Positions 36,526 through 53,622 of a stretch of DNA of 64,000 nucleotides are shown one piece after another. The notes beneath the pieces were generated by a model. It worked only from the letters and a program-made list of their open reading frames with translations. It was not told the origin of the DNA and ran no database searches. Each line of letters starts with the position of its first letter. Position 1 is the stretch's first letter. Both the position numbers and the translations under genes were made by a program. The DNA lies in NCBI RefSeq assembly GCF_014192375.1, contig NZ_JACHXV010000004.1, forward strand, positions 248,001-312,000, written 5' to 3'. Origin of the DNA: Endobacter medicaginis. Its GTDB lineage: Bacteria; Pseudomonadota; Alphaproteobacteria; Acetobacterales; Acetobacteraceae.

Positions 36526-39500
36526 TCAATGGTGCCCGCGGTCGCGACTGAACAGGGCGTGGGTCTTCTCCCGCATGGTCTGGAACACGACGTAGAGCAG
36601 CGGGATGACGAAGATGCCGATGAAGCTCGACGCCAGCATGCCGAAGAACACCGGCGTGCCGACATCCCGCCTGCTGATCATCGCCGCCCCCGATGCATCC
36701 ACCAGTGGCCAGACGCCGAGGATGAAGGCGAACGAGGTCATCATCACGGCCCGGAACCGCATGGCCGCCCCCTCGGCGGCGGCGTCGCGGATCGACGCCC
36801 CCGCCTCGCGCCGCTCCTTGGCGAACTCGACGATCAGGATGCCGTTCTTCGCCGCCAGCGCGATCAGCACCACCAGCCCGATCTGGGCATAGAGATCGAG
36901 CGCCAGCCCGCTCACCTTGATGCCCAGCATCGCGCCCAGCACGCCCACCGACACCGACAGCAGCACCGGGATCGGGATCACCCAGCTCTCGTAGAGGGCG
37001 ACGAGGAACAGGAACGCGAACAGCAGCGCCATCGCCAGGATCGGCCCGGTCTGACCCTGCGCCTGGATTTCCTGATAGGCGGTGCCGGTCCACTCGTAGC
37101 CATAACCGGCCGGCAGCACCTGCTTCGAAATGCCGTCCATCGCCGCCAGCGACTGGCCCGAGGAGATGCCCGGCCCCGCACTGCCGTTGATCGTCACCGC
37201 GCGATAGTTGTTGTAGCGGGTGATCGCCTGCGGCGAGGTGATGTAGCGCGCCGTCGCCACCGACGACAGCGGCACCACGCCGCCACTCGAGTTGCGGACG
37301 TAGATCTTCCACAGATCGCTGATCGACGAGCGGTCGCGCGCCTCGCCCTGCACATAGACCTGCCAGGTGCGGCCATAGAGGTTGAACAGATTGACATACG
37401 AGCTGCCGAGTGCGGTCTGCAGGGCGCCGAAGATGTCGGCGATGTTGAGCCCCAGTTCCTGCGCCTTGGCGCGGTCGATATCGAGATAGATCGACGGATT
37501 GGTGTTGTCGAAGGTGGTGAACACCCGTGCGAGCATCGGGCTGGCGTTCGCCGCCCCTACCACGCCGTAGGTGTAGCGGCCGAGCTCGCCGAAATCCTGT
37601 CCCTCCAGCGCCTCGAGCTCGTATTCGAACCCACCCGAGGCCGACAGGCCGATCACCGGCGGCAGATTGAACGGCACCACCATCGCACCCAGCAAGGACT
37701 GGCTCTGCCGCGCCATGCGCGCGATCAGCGTCTGCGCGCGCTCCTCCACCGAAGTCCGGTCGGCAAACGGCTTCAGCCGTCCGACCACGAAGCCGGCATT
37801 CGGCTCCTGCACCTGATCAAGGAACGAGAAGCCGGTGACGGTGAAGGTGTGCGCCACCCCCGGCAGCTTCGCCACCATCTGCTCGACCTTGGTCAGCTCG
37901 TCATGCGTGCGCGTCACCGACGAGCCGTCAGGAAGCTGGATCGAGTTGAAGAAGACGCCCTGGTCCTCCTCCGGCAGGAACCCGCCCGGCAGCCCTGACT
38001 GCACCAGCACGATGCCGCCGAAGCACACCGCCACCATCACCAGGCTGAGGACCGAGAAGCGCAGCAGGCGCTCGACGATGCTCGCATAGCCCCGCCGCGA
38101 CCGCTCGATCACGCCCATCACACGGCCCATGATGCCGCGACTCTTGTCGGTGTGACGCAGGAACACGCCGCACATCGCCGGCGACAGCGTCAGCGCATTG
38201 AGCGCCGAGATCAGCATCGCGATACAGATCGTCACCGCGAACTGCTGGAACAGCACGCCCGACAGGCCGGGAATGAAGGCGATCGGCACGAACACCGACA
38301 GCAGCACCAGCGAGATCGCGATGATCGGGCCGGTGATCTGCGTCATCGCCTTGCGTGCCGCCTCCTTCGGATGCAGATCCGGCTCCTCCTCCATCACGCG
38401 TTCGACATTCTCGACCACCACGATCGCGTCATCGACCACGATGCCGATCGCCAGCACCATCGCCAGCAGCGACACCGTGTTGGCGGTGAAACCGAGGGCC
38501 AGCATGCCGGCGAACGCACCGATCAAGCTGACCGGCACCGCGATGGTGGGGATGATGGTGGCGCGGATGTTGCCGAGGAACAGAAACACCACGATCACCA
38601 CCAGCACGAAGGCGATCAGCAGCGTCATGATCACCTCGTGCACGGTGTCGTGCACGAAGTCGGTGCTGTCATAGGTGACGTTGTATTCGAGGCCCTGGGG
38701 GAAACGCTGAGCGAGATGCGCGACCTTCTGCTTGATGGCGTTGGCGGTGTTGATCGCGTTCGCCCCCGGCGAAAGATAGATCGCGAGCGCCACCGAGGGC
38801 TTGCCGTCGAAGCGCGATTCGGAATCGAGGCTGGTCGCACCGAGCTCGACGCGCGCGATGTCACGCACCCGCAGCACCGCGCCGTCAGGAGTGGCGCGAA
38901 TGACGATGTTGCCGAATTCTGCCGCCGTGGTCAGCCGCCCCTGGGTCTGGACGTTGAGCTGGTACTGCTGGTCCTTCGGCGAGGGCTGCGCGCCGATCCG
39001 GCCCACCGCGGCGACCTGGTTCTGCGCGGCGATCGCGTTCGTCACATCGGTGACCGACAGGCCGAGCTGGGTCAGCCGGTTCACGTCGACCCACACCCGC
39101 ATGGCGTAGTTCTGCCGCGACAGCAGCCGCGCCTGACCCACACCGGTGATGCGCGAGACCTCGTCGATGACGTTGATGGTGAGGTAGTTGGCAATGAACA
39201 GCGGCGTGAACTTGCCGCTGGGGCTGTAGAAGTTGATGAACTGCAGGATCGCCGAGGAGCGCTTCTGCACCGTCAGCCCCTGCGCCTGCACCGCTGCAGG
39301 CAGCTGCGGATTGGCGGTCTGCACCCGGTTGAGCACGTTGACGGTGTCGACATCGGGATCGGTGCCGAGCAGGAAGCTGACGGTGAGGTTGTAGCTGCCG
39401 TCATTGCCGCTGGTCGAGCGCATGTAGATCATCTTGTCGACACCGACGACCTGCGCCTCGATCGGCTGGCCGACCGCCGCCTCCACCACCGCCGCCGACG

Positions 39501-39657
39501 CACCGTAATAGGTTCCGGTGACCTGCACCTGCGGCGGCACGATGTCGGGGAACTGGGCGATCGGGATGCGGGTCATCGCCACCAGGCCCGCAAGGGTGAT
39601 CACGATCGCGATCACCACCGCCAGGCGCGGCCGATCGATGAAGACGCCAGAAATCAT
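36526..39657 (-). CDS. RND-family efflux pump inner-membrane subunit (HAE1, MexB/AcrB-like)
   Basis: 1043 residues, normal for HAE1 pumps. The N-terminus is [18 protein letters not shown], and two repeats of six helices and two large periplasmic loops follow. The proton-relay acids are in [16 protein letters not shown] (paired Asp of helix 4) and the Lys in [14 protein letters not shown] (helix 10). It forms a trimer that exports hydrophobic drugs, bile-like compounds or solvents using proton influx. The periplasmic adaptor gene is 24 bases upstream. No outer-membrane channel gene is present, so it must use one from elsewhere. Confidence 0.95.
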   Translation of the reverse strand: MISGVFIDRPRLAVVIAIVITLAGLVAMTRIPIAQFPDIVPPQVQVTGTYYGASAAVVEAAVGQPIEAQVVGVDKMIYMRSTSGNDGSYNLTVSFLLGTDPDVDTVNVLNRVQTANPQLPAAVQAQGLTVQKRSSAILQFINFYSPSGKFTPLFIANYLTINVIDEVSRITGVGQARLLSRQNYAMRVWVDVNRLTQLGLSVTDVTNAIAAQNQVAAVGRIGAQPSPKDQQYQLNVQTQGRLTTAAEFGNIVIRATPDGAVLRVRDIARVELGATSLDSESRFDGKPSVALAIYLSPGANAINTANAIKQKVAHLAQRFPQGLEYNVTYDSTDFVHDTVHEVIMTLLIAFVLVVIVVFLFLGNIRATIIPTIAVPVSLIGAFAGMLALGFTANTVSLLAMVLAIGIVVDDAIVVVENVERVMEEEPDLHPKEAARKAMTQITGPIIAISLVLLSVFVPIAFIPGLSGVLFQQFAVTICIAMLISALNALTLSPAMCGVFLRHTDKSRGIMGRVMGVIERSRRGYASIVERLLRFSVLSLVMVAVCFGGIVLVQSGLPGGFLPEEDQGVFFNSIQLPDGSSVTRTHDELTKVEQMVAKLPGVAHTFTVTGFSFLDQVQEPNAGFVVGRLKPFADRTSVEERAQTLIARMARQSQSLLGAMVVPFNLPPVIGLSASGGFEYELEALEGQDFGELGRYTYGVVGAANASPMLARVFTTFDNTNPSIYLDIDRAKAQELGLNIADIFGALQTALGSSYVNLFNLYGRTWQVYVQGEARDRSSISDLWKIYVRNSSGGVVPLSSVATARYITSPQAITRYNNYRAVTINGSAGPGISSGQSLAAMDGISKQVLPAGYGYEWTGTAYQEIQAQGQTGPILAMALLFAFLFLVALYESWVIPIPVLLSVSVGVLGAMLGIKVSGLALDLYAQIGLVVLIALAAKNGILIVEFAKERREAGASIRDAAAEGAAMRFRAVMMTSFAFILGVWPLVDASGAAMISRRDVGTPVFFGMLASSFIGIFVIPLLYVVFQTMREKTHALFSRDRGHH

Positions 39658-39681
39658 CGCTGTCCTCCCGAACCGCCGGCC

Positions 39682-40869
39682 TCAGCCGTGCGCCGCCGGT
39701 GCGTTGTTGTCGCGGCTCATCGGCTTCGCATCCACCTTCTGGCCGAGATGCACCCTCTGGATGCCGTCGGCGATGAAGGTCTGGCCCGGCTTAAGTCCAT
39801 GGCGAACCACCACATCGGTGCCGTCCTCGTCGCCCAGCGTGATGTCGATCCGCGTCGCGTCGCCCTTGTCGTCGACGCCGTAGACGTAAGTGCCCTGCTG
39901 GTCGGCCAGCACCGCCGCGCGCGGCACCACGAGCTGCGTCTGCGGCTGCGGATCGCCGACGGTGACGGTGACGAACTCGCCATCGAACAGGGTGCGGCTG
40001 CCGGTACCGCTCTCGGCGGCGCCATGCAGCGGGTTGGGTACCGTCGCGCGCAGGTTCAGCGTGTCGGTATTGGTCGCCACGGTGGGCGCGACATAGTCGA
40101 GCTTGCCGGTCTGGTCATAGGTCGAGCCGTCGGCCAGCGTGAAGGTCAGCTTCGCCGCCCCCAGCCCGCCCTGGCTCGCGAACGACGAGCGCATCGCCAG
40201 CAGATCGCGGGTGGCGACCGGAAACAGCACATACATCGGGTCCTGGCTGACGATGGTGGCCAGCGCTCCCGAGTTCGGGCTGACCACGTTGCCGGGATTG
40301 ACCGCGGTCGCGGTGATGCGGCCGTCGATCGGTGCACGGATCTCGGTATAGTCGAGCTGGATCTGCGCGTATTGCAGGTTGCCCTGCGCCGACAGCAGGG
40401 CGCCGACATTGCCGCGCGCGCTGGCCACCGCGTTGTCGAAATTCTCCTTGGCGAAGGCTGGCGAGTTCTGCAGGTTCTTCTGCCGCTGGAGCTGGATTCC
40501 GGAATTGACCGTGGTCGCCTTCGCCTGCGCGACCGCGCCCTGCTGCGTCAACACGTTGGCCTGAAAAGGCCCCTGTTCGAGCTTGTAGAGCAGGTCGCCC
40601 TTGTGGACCTCGCTGCCCTCCTTGAACAGTCTCTCGTCGAGATAGGCCGTCACACGCGGGATCAGGGCGACACTGTCGATCGCCTGCACACGCCCGGTGA
40701 ACTGCCGGGTCTGTGTCACCGGCCGGGTACCCGCGACCAGCGTGCCGACGACGGGTGCCGGGCGCGACGCGGGGGCCGGATCCGCTGCCAGGGCGGGCCC
40801 TGCCGAGGCGGCGAGTGCCCAGCACGCTATCGCCGATGGCAGCCAGCCAGATGCAGTGCGCTGCCCCAT
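39682..40869 (-). CDS. RND efflux periplasmic adaptor (membrane fusion) protein
   Basis: About 395 residues from 40869, where a 28-residue signal peptide (MGQRTASGWLPS... GPALA) begins with AGGAG 10 bases upstream. In-frame starts at 40893 and 40926 also have plausible ribosome sites. No lipobox is seen, so it is probably soluble in the periplasm. It has a barrel-sandwich lipoyl half-motif (GDLLYKLEQGPFQA), a coiled-coil hairpin rich in Gln/Ala/Asn, and beta-barrel and membrane-proximal regions (LVVPRAAVLADQQGTYVY). It joins the pump to an outer-membrane channel. Confidence 0.92.
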   Translation of the reverse strand: MGQRTASGWLPSAIACWALAASAGPALAADPAPASRPAPVVGTLVAGTRPVTQTRQFTGRVQAIDSVALIPRVTAYLDERLFKEGSEVHKGDLLYKLEQGPFQANVLTQQGAVAQAKATTVNSGIQLQRQKNLQNSPAFAKENFDNAVASARGNVGALLSAQGNLQYAQIQLDYTEIRAPIDGRITATAVNPGNVVSPNSGALATIVSQDPMYVLFPVATRDLLAMRSSFASQGGLGAAKLTFTLADGSTYDQTGKLDYVAPTVATNTDTLNLRATVPNPLHGAAESGTGSRTLFDGEFVTVTVGDPQPQTQLVVPRAAVLADQQGTYVYGVDDKGDATRIDITLGDEDGTDVVVRHGLKPGQTFIADGIQRVHLGQKVDAKPMSRDNNAPAAHG

Positions 40870-40963
40870 CAACCCGGAACTCCTGACCGCCATCGCGCCA
40901 CCCCTGGCCGTCGCGCGACGAGACATGCCCGCTCCCGGCTCGTTGTTGAGAAGGACCGGGCCT

Positions 40964-40993
40964 GAATTAGGGCGACGCTGACCGATTGGTCAA
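40964..40993 (-). promoter_or_regulatory. Likely promoter of the efflux operon with overlapping TetR-type operator
   Basis: The palindrome TGACC-GATT-GGTCA lies at 40979-40992. On the minus strand its far half forms TTGACC (a -35 candidate), followed after 18 bases by TAATTC (-10 candidate) and then the adaptor gene. A repressor bound there would block transcription. This is the layout of TetR/AcrR-controlled pumps, but no such regulator is encoded in the window. The rest of the 230-base gap before glgX shows no gene. Confidence 0.5.
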
Positions 40994-41156
40994 TCCTTAA
41001 GCCGGCGACCTGTTTTCTCCGCCAGCCGCACAATATCCCGTCAGAGCGGGCCGTGTAGCCAGCTATTGAAGTGAAACCCGCGGCTGTCTCGGCTGTTCTG
41101 CGCTGGCAACATGGCACGTCTCCGGACGGTGCCACATCCGAGCGGAGATCTTCCCA

Positions 41157-47796
<6,640 letters not shown>

Positions 47797-47802
47797 GCCG
47801 TC

Positions 47803-49050
47803 TCAGCCCCGCAGGTCGAGCAGCGCGCGCACCAGCACGCGCAGCGTGGCGGTGCCGTCCTCGAGACTGAGGAACTCGTCGGGGTGATGGCTGAGCCCGT
47901 CTCGGCAACGTGCAAAGATCATCGCCACCGGGCCCAGCGTGCCCATCACCATCGCGTCGTGCCCCGCGCCGCTGGACAGGGTCATCGTCGGCTCGCCCAG
48001 TGCCGACGCCGCACGATGCAGACGCTGCTGCCAGTCCGGATCGCAGCGCGCCGCCGCGGCCTCGTGTACGATCTCGCCCTGGCAGACGACGTGATGCGCC
48101 TGCGCGATCGTGTCCAGCGCCTGTCGGATCTCCGCCAGCGCGCGCTCGCGCAGCGTATCGTCGGGTGCGCGCAGGTCGAGACTGAACCGCACCTCGCCCG
48201 GCACCACGTTCGCCGCCCCCGGCAGCACGCTCATCTGCCCCACCGTCGCGGTCAGCGACGCATGTGCCAGTCCCACCGCCCGGATCGCCCCCACCATCTC
48301 GGCCGCCGCGGCCAGCGCGTCGCGACGCCCCGCCATCGGCTCGGTACCGGAATGTCCGGCCCGCCCCAGCACCACGAAGCGCATGCGCGTCGCACCGTTG
48401 ATCGCACTGACCACTCCGATCCGCCGGCCCGCGCGCTCCAGCACCGGCCCCTGCTCGATATGCGGCTCGACATAGGCGAGCACACCGGCCGGGTCGCGCG
48501 CCAAGGTCGCGATCGCACCCGCATCGCCGCCGAAATCCGCCAGCGCATCGGCGAACGAGATCCCGTCCGCATCATACGCGTCGGCCAGCGTGGCCGCATC
48601 GAGCCGTCCGGCCAACGCCCGCGATCCGGTCAGCGTCACCGGGAAGCGCACCCCTTCCTCGTCGCCGAACCCCAGCACCTCCACCGCGAACGGCAGCGCG
48701 ACGGCATCCAGCACCTCCATCGCGGCAATCCCGGCGAGCACCCCGAACGCACCGTCGAACCGACCGGCATTGCGCACCGTGTCGAGATGCGAGCCGATCA
48801 GCAGCGCTCGTGCGCCGTCCGGCCCCGCGCGCCGGCCGACCAGCGTGCCGGCGGCGTCCAGCCCCGTCGCCAGCCCGGCCTCGCGCATCCAGCCCGTCAC
48901 CATCGTCACCGCGGCGCGATGCGCCGGCGTGAACGGCAGCCGCGTCAGCCCCGGCCCGTCGGTACAGTCGGCAAGCGTATCGAGCCGCCCCATCATCCGC
49001 CGGGCGGCCTGTTCGATCCGGGAGTCGAGTTCGATCATCATCGTGTCCAT
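47803..49050 (-). CDS. Zn-dependent amidohydrolase, allantoate amidohydrolase / N-carbamoylase type
   Basis: The 415-residue M20-family enzyme has the metal site in GSHLDTVRNAGRFDGAFGV, GFGDEEGVRFP, an AYVEPHIEQGP segment and SSGAGHDAMVM. The family hydrolyses allantoate, ureidoglycolate or N-carbamoyl amino acids. The divergent neighbour 76 bases away is 5-hydroxyisourate hydrolase from the uric acid pathway, so allantoate is the favoured substrate by context. The start at 49050 has a weak ribosome site; 49041 is an alternative. Confidence 0.82.
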   Translation of the reverse strand: MDTMMIELDSRIEQAARRMMGRLDTLADCTDGPGLTRLPFTPAHRAAVTMVTGWMREAGLATGLDAAGTLVGRRAGPDGARALLIGSHLDTVRNAGRFDGAFGVLAGIAAMEVLDAVALPFAVEVLGFGDEEGVRFPVTLTGSRALAGRLDAATLADAYDADGISFADALADFGGDAGAIATLARDPAGVLAYVEPHIEQGPVLERAGRRIGVVSAINGATRMRFVVLGRAGHSGTEPMAGRRDALAAAAEMVGAIRAVGLAHASLTATVGQMSVLPGAANVVPGEVRFSLDLRAPDDTLRERALAEIRQALDTIAQAHHVVCQGEIVHEAAAARCDPDWQQRLHRAASALGEPTMTLSSGAGHDAMVMGTLGPVAMIFARCRDGLSHHPDEFLSLEDGTATLRVLVRALLDLRG

Positions 49051-49125
49051 CGCGGACGGGATTTTGCCTTCGACCGCCGACCCGCGACAAGATCGGCACC
49101 CGAACCGCAGGAGCGCTGAAACGAA

Positions 49126-49464
49126 ATGACCGGCAAGTTGTCCACCCATGTCCTCGACACCGCCACCGGCCAGCCGGGCGCGGGCATGCGGCTCGATCTC
49201 TTCCGCATCGAAGGCGAGCATCGCGAACTGCTCGGCACGTTCGTGACCAATGCGGACGGCCGCTGCGACGCGCCGCTGCTCGCCGGCGAGGCGCTCCGCG
49301 CCGGCACCTATGCCCTGACCTTCCACGCAGCCGAATGGCGCGGCGATGCCCCCGGCTTCTACGACGAGATCACCATCCGCTTCGTCGTCGACGACCCCGC
49401 GCGCAGCTATCACGTGCCACTCGCCCTGAGCCCGTTCGGCTACTCGACCTACCGCGGAAGCTGA
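49126..49464 (+). CDS. uraH: 5-hydroxyisourate hydrolase (transthyretin-like)
   Basis: The 112-residue protein starts [18 protein letters not shown] and ends YSTYRGS, the C-terminal signature of HIU hydrolases that separates them from transthyretin. Conserved active-site His and Arg are in place (LSTHVLD, YRGS). It hydrolyses 5-hydroxyisourate to OHCU after urate oxidation. It is divergent from the ureide-type amidohydrolase; the other pathway genes are not in the window. Confidence 0.94.
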   Translation: MTGKLSTHVLDTATGQPGAGMRLDLFRIEGEHRELLGTFVTNADGRCDAPLLAGEALRAGTYALTFHAAEWRGDAPGFYDEITIRFVVDDPARSYHVPLALSPFGYSTYRGS

Positions 49465-49474
49465 CCCTGACAAG

Positions 49475-49504
49475 TTTCACTATTGTAACAGGGTTCATTA
49501 TATT
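49475..49504 (+). promoter_or_regulatory. Possible promoter of the S53 peptidase gene
   Basis: In the 180-base gap upstream of the peptidase, an unusually AT-rich stretch has TTTCAC and TATATT separated by 18 bases. The box match is moderate. Nothing else was recognised in the gap. Confidence 0.35.
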
Positions 49505-49644
49505 TCTCCCGGTTCTCCCTTTTTGTCTTGATCCATCCCGGAAATTCCGATCAGGTTAATTTGGCGTCATGAGAGCGACACCTGGCTGCACCGCCGGTCT
49601 CTGCTCCAGGGCGCGATCCGATCGATCTGCAAGGAGTTTCCGGC

Positions 49645-51489
49645 TTGCCGTTTCCCTACCGAACCGATCCCCTCCGCCGTGCGGCCCTGCTGGCGAGCTG
49701 CCTGGCCGTCACCGTGCTCGCGCCTTCCGCGCGCGCCGCGGACGCGTCCGGCTGGACCGCGACAGACACGCAGGCCTTCGTGCCGGCCATGCTCGCCCCC
49801 CGTGTCGGCGCCACCGCCGCCACGCTGGCCTTCCAGCAGCGCCTGCGCACCGCCGCCGCCTCGGCGACCGACGTCGAGGCCACCACACCGGTCAGCGTCA
49901 CCGTCGCGCTGAAACTGCGCAACGAAGCCGAGCTCGATGCCCACAACCGCTCCGGCGCAGCACCGCTGAGCGCGGCGGAGGTCCTCGTCCGCTTCGCCCC
50001 GACCCAGGCCCAGGTCGCCGCCGTGGTCGCGCATCTGCGCACCGCCGGCTTCACCGACATCGAGGTCGCGCCGAACCGCCTGCTGATCACGGCGAACGGC
50101 AGCGCCGCCGCGGTACAGACCGCATTCCACACCCGGCTCGCACAGTTCACCTTCGACAACCGGGCGGTGTTCGCCAACACCTCCGCCGCCCAGGTGCCGT
50201 CCGCCCTCGGCGGCACGGTCGCCAGCGTGCTCGGCCTGCAGAGCGTCGTGCGCCCGCGCACGATGCTACATCGCGGCCCGCTGCGCTCGCCCGCAAATCT
50301 TTCTCCGCTCGCCGGCACCCGCGCCACCGCCTCCACGGTCGCCCACAGCCCGACCGATTTCGCCAAGATCTATGATGCCAGCTCGATCTCGACCGGCTCC
50401 GGCACCAAGGTCGGCATCATCACCTGGGGATCACTGACCAAGGTGATCACCGATCTCAAGAGCTTCACCTCCTCGGCCGGCCTGCCGACACAGACCACCA
50501 CCACCGTCAAGACCGGTTCCAGCGGCTCGTATGTCGTGGATGCCGATTCCGACGGCGAATGGTGCCTCGACAGCCAGACGATCGTCGGCACCTCGGGCGG
50601 CGTGTCGCAGCTCTATTTCTACACCGCGCCCAACGGCGGCAATGGCCCGACCGATGCCGGCATCACCGCCGCCTACAACCGCGCCGTCAGCGACGACATC
50701 GTCAAGGTCATCAACGTCTCCCTCGGCGAGGACGAGACCGCGTCCCACAGCTCGGGCACGCAGTCGGCCGACGACGCCATCTTCAAGACCGCCGTCGCGC
50801 AGGGGCAGACCTTCTCGGTCTCTGCGGGCGACGAGGGCGTGTACGAATCGACCGGCGGCGTGATCACCGACGCCAACGGCAACCTCAACACCGACCTGTC
50901 CAAATACAGCGTCAGCGAGCCCGCGACCTCGCCCAACGTGATCGCCGTCGGCGGCACCACACTGTCGACCACGTCGACGACCACCTGGGCCGGCGAGACG
51001 GTCTGGAACGAGGGCCTCGCCTACGCCGACGACTATGACTATACCGAGCGCCTCTGGGCGACCGGCGGCGGCGTCAGCGTCTACGAGACCGCCCCCTCCT
51101 ACCAGACCACCGCACTCGGCTCCTCCACCACCAAGCGCGTCCTGCCCGATATCGGCTTCGACGCAGCCCAGGTCTCCGGTGCGAAGATCATCGTGCATGG
51201 CAGCACCGAGCAGATCGGCGGCACCTCGCTCGCGTCCCCGATCTTCGTCGGATTGTGGGCGCGTCTGGAAAGTGCCAATTCCAACGCGCTGAAGTTCCCG
51301 GCCTCGAGCTTCTACGCCACCTTCCCCGGCCAGCCGACGCTGCTGCACGACGTCACCAGCGGCAACAACGGCTACAACGGCTACGGCTACAAGGCCGCGA
51401 CCGGCTACGACCGCACCACCGGCTTCGGCAGCTTCGATACCGCCAAGCTCGCCACCTATATCAGCGGCCATTCCACCTTCGCCCGCTGA
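49645..51489 (+). CDS. Secreted S53 (sedolisin/kumamolisin) peptidase with pro-domain
   Basis: TTG start at 49645 supported by AAGGAG 8 bases upstream. 614 residues: signal peptide to about 31, an activation pro-domain (about 40-225; RFAPTQAQVAAVVAHLRTAGF is typical), then the catalytic domain. The Glu/Asp pair lies in DSDGEWCLD and the nucleophile Ser in GGTSLASPIF; a C-terminal Ca-binding region DVTSGNNGYNGYGY with later GFGSFD follows. These are acid-active, pepstatin-insensitive serine peptidases, fitting an acid-tolerant organism. The gene is followed by a strong hairpin. Confidence 0.93.
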   Translation: MPFPYRTDPLRRAALLASCLAVTVLAPSARAADASGWTATDTQAFVPAMLAPRVGATAATLAFQQRLRTAAASATDVEATTPVSVTVALKLRNEAELDAHNRSGAAPLSAAEVLVRFAPTQAQVAAVVAHLRTAGFTDIEVAPNRLLITANGSAAAVQTAFHTRLAQFTFDNRAVFANTSAAQVPSALGGTVASVLGLQSVVRPRTMLHRGPLRSPANLSPLAGTRATASTVAHSPTDFAKIYDASSISTGSGTKVGIITWGSLTKVITDLKSFTSSAGLPTQTTTTVKTGSSGSYVVDADSDGEWCLDSQTIVGTSGGVSQLYFYTAPNGGNGPTDAGITAAYNRAVSDDIVKVINVSLGEDETASHSSGTQSADDAIFKTAVAQGQTFSVSAGDEGVYESTGGVITDANGNLNTDLSKYSVSEPATSPNVIAVGGTTLSTTSTTTWAGETVWNEGLAYADDYDYTERLWATGGGVSVYETAPSYQTTALGSSTTKRVLPDIGFDAAQVSGAKIIVHGSTEQIGGTSLASPIFVGLWARLESANSNALKFPASSFYATFPGQPTLLHDVTSGNNGYNGYGYKAATGYDRTTGFGSFDTAKLATYISGHSTFAR

Positions 51490-51496
51490 TCGCCTC

Positions 51497-51533
51497 CTGC
51501 ACCGATCTCCGCGCGGCGCGGAGATCGGTGCAG
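51497..51533 (+). terminator. Strong hairpin terminator after the S53 peptidase gene
   Basis: Perfect 17-bp inverted repeat with a 3-base loop, starting 7 bases after the stop. No T-run follows, so it may need Rho or act as a 3' barrier. It isolates the peptidase from oleate hydratase. Confidence 0.7.
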
Positions 51534-51610
51534 CCTGCCACACCGCAATATCATTTGACGCCACGGTCCGACCCGCCTGCACTCCTACGTGCAGAACAGG
51601 GGATGGATTC

Positions 51611-53578
51611 ATGGACCGCCACTTCGTCCAGCCGCTCAATCCGGACGCGGAGCCCTATCCGGTCGAAGCCGACGCCAGCGCCGCCTTCTGGCGCAAGGGC
51701 GCGCGGCAGACGATTCCCGGCCCCGACACGATCGGCGCGTATGCCCGCAGCCGACCGGCCCCGGTCGAACCCGTGCCCGGCCGCCGCGCCTGGATCATCG
51801 GCAGCGGCGTCGCCGGCCTCGCCGCCGCCTTCTACATGATCCGTGACGGACGCATGCAGGGCCACGACATCACCATCCTCGACGCGATGGACATCGCCGG
51901 CGGCTCGCTCGACGGCGCGGGCAATGCCGAGGACGGCTACATCATCCGCGGCGGCCGCGAGATGAACTGGAACTACGACAATTTCTGGGACGTGTTCGCC
52001 GACATCCCGGCCCTCGAACTGCCCAGCCCCTACAGCACGCTCGACGAATACCGGATGGTCAACGACAACGACCCGAACTGGTCGAAGGCGCGGCTGCTGC
52101 ATCGAAGGGGCGAGGTCCGCCCCTTCGCCACCCTCGGACTGAGCCGCGCGCAGCAATGGGAACTGCTGAAACTCTTGCTCAGGCGCAAGGAGGATCTCGA
52201 CGACATCACCATCGAGCAGTATTTCTCGCCCGGCTTCCTCGAGACCAATTTCTGGTATCTCTGGCGCTCGATGTTCGCCTTCCAGAACTGGCAGAGCCTG
52301 CTGGAAATGAAGCTCTACATGCACCGCTTCCTCGATGCGCTCGACGGGATGGCGGACATGTCGGCGCTGGTGTTCCCCAAATACAACCAGTACGACAGTT
52401 TCGTGGTGCCGCTGACGCGTTTCCTCGCCGACCATGGCGTGAGGATGCGCTTCGGCATCCGCGCCTACGACCTCGACATGACCGACGATGCCCGCACCGT
52501 CACTTCGATCCGCTGCAGGACCGGCGAGGCGGACGAGACCATCCCCCTCGGCCCCGACGACGTCGTGTTCGCCCTCACCGGCTCGATGACCGAAGCCACC
52601 GCCTATGGCGATCTCGACACCGTGCCGGTGCTCGATCGCGGCGCGCTTGCCCCGCACGACGACAGCGACTGGGCGCTGTGGCGCAACCTTGCGCGAAAAT
52701 CACCGATCTTCGGCCGGCCGGAGAAATTCTGCGGCAATGTCGACGCCTCGATGTGGGAATCGGCCACGCTGACCTGCCGCCCCTCGCCGCTGATCGACCG
52801 GCTGCGCGAACTCTCGGTCAACGACCCCTATTCGGGCCGCACCGTCACCGGCGGCGTCATCACCTTCACCGATTCCGCCTGGGTGCTGAGCTTCACCTGC
52901 AACCGCCAGCCCCATTTCCCCGACCAGCCCGACGATGTCATCGTGCTGTGGGTCTATGCGCTGCTGATGGACAAACCCGGCGACCATGTCGGCAAGACCA
53001 TGCCCGAATGCACCGGCCGCGAGATTCTCGCCGAGCTATGCTTTCATCTCGGCATCATCGACCATCTCGATGCCGTGGTCGAAAACACCAAGGTGCGTCT
53101 CGCCCTGATGCCCTACATCACCGCGCAGTTCATGCCACGCGCGGCCGGCGACCGCCCGCGCGTGGTGCCCGAAGGCTGCACCAACCTCGCCCTGCTCGGC
53201 CAGTTCGTCGAGACCGCCAACGACGTCATCTTCACCATGGAAAGCTCGGTGCGCACCGCGCGCATCGGTGTCTACACCCTGCTCGGCCTGCCCAAGCAGG
53301 TTCCCGACATCAGCCCGTCGCAATACGACGTCCGCAACATGCTGCGCGGCGCCCGCGCGATGAACAACAACGAACCGTTCCTCGGCGAACGCCTGCTTCA
53401 CCGCCTGCTGGGCCGCACCTACTTCGCCCATGTCCTGCCACCGCTGCCCGACCACGACACCACCGAGGACGCCGCGGAGGCGGAAATGACCGGCCTGTTC
53501 GGCCGCGGCCATCAGGCGATCGCCACCCTCTCGGGCTGGGTGCGAGGCTTCCGTGACAGGCTCGGCGAGAGGTCTTAG
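51611..53578 (+). CDS. ohyA: Oleate hydratase (MCRA family flavoprotein)
   Basis: The 655-residue FAD protein has the dinucleotide motif GSGVAGLAAAFYMIRDG, the family motif RGGREMNWNYDNFWDVF, and PKYNQYDSFVVPLTRFL. It adds water to cis-9 double bonds of free unsaturated fatty acids, making 10-hydroxy acids, and is thought to detoxify them. GGGGA stands before the ATG. It is monocistronic between a hairpin and the AT-rich patch. Confidence 0.95.
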   Translation: MDRHFVQPLNPDAEPYPVEADASAAFWRKGARQTIPGPDTIGAYARSRPAPVEPVPGRRAWIIGSGVAGLAAAFYMIRDGRMQGHDITILDAMDIAGGSLDGAGNAEDGYIIRGGREMNWNYDNFWDVFADIPALELPSPYSTLDEYRMVNDNDPNWSKARLLHRRGEVRPFATLGLSRAQQWELLKLLLRRKEDLDDITIEQYFSPGFLETNFWYLWRSMFAFQNWQSLLEMKLYMHRFLDALDGMADMSALVFPKYNQYDSFVVPLTRFLADHGVRMRFGIRAYDLDMTDDARTVTSIRCRTGEADETIPLGPDDVVFALTGSMTEATAYGDLDTVPVLDRGALAPHDDSDWALWRNLARKSPIFGRPEKFCGNVDASMWESATLTCRPSPLIDRLRELSVNDPYSGRTVTGGVITFTDSAWVLSFTCNRQPHFPDQPDDVIVLWVYALLMDKPGDHVGKTMPECTGREILAELCFHLGIIDHLDAVVENTKVRLALMPYITAQFMPRAAGDRPRVVPEGCTNLALLGQFVETANDVIFTMESSVRTARIGVYTLLGLPKQVPDISPSQYDVRNMLRGARAMNNNEPFLGERLLHRLLGRTYFAHVLPPLPDHDTTEDAAEAEMTGLFGRGHQAIATLSGWVRGFRDRLGERS

Positions 53579-53622
53579 CCAACTCTCTATCGGGAATTAC
53601 TATAAGTAAGTGGAGGTCGAAT

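Noticed and set aside
38152-40965. A plus-strand open frame of about 940 codons spanning the efflux genes.
   Set aside because: Antisense to two well-supported RND genes, with highly biased His/Arg content.
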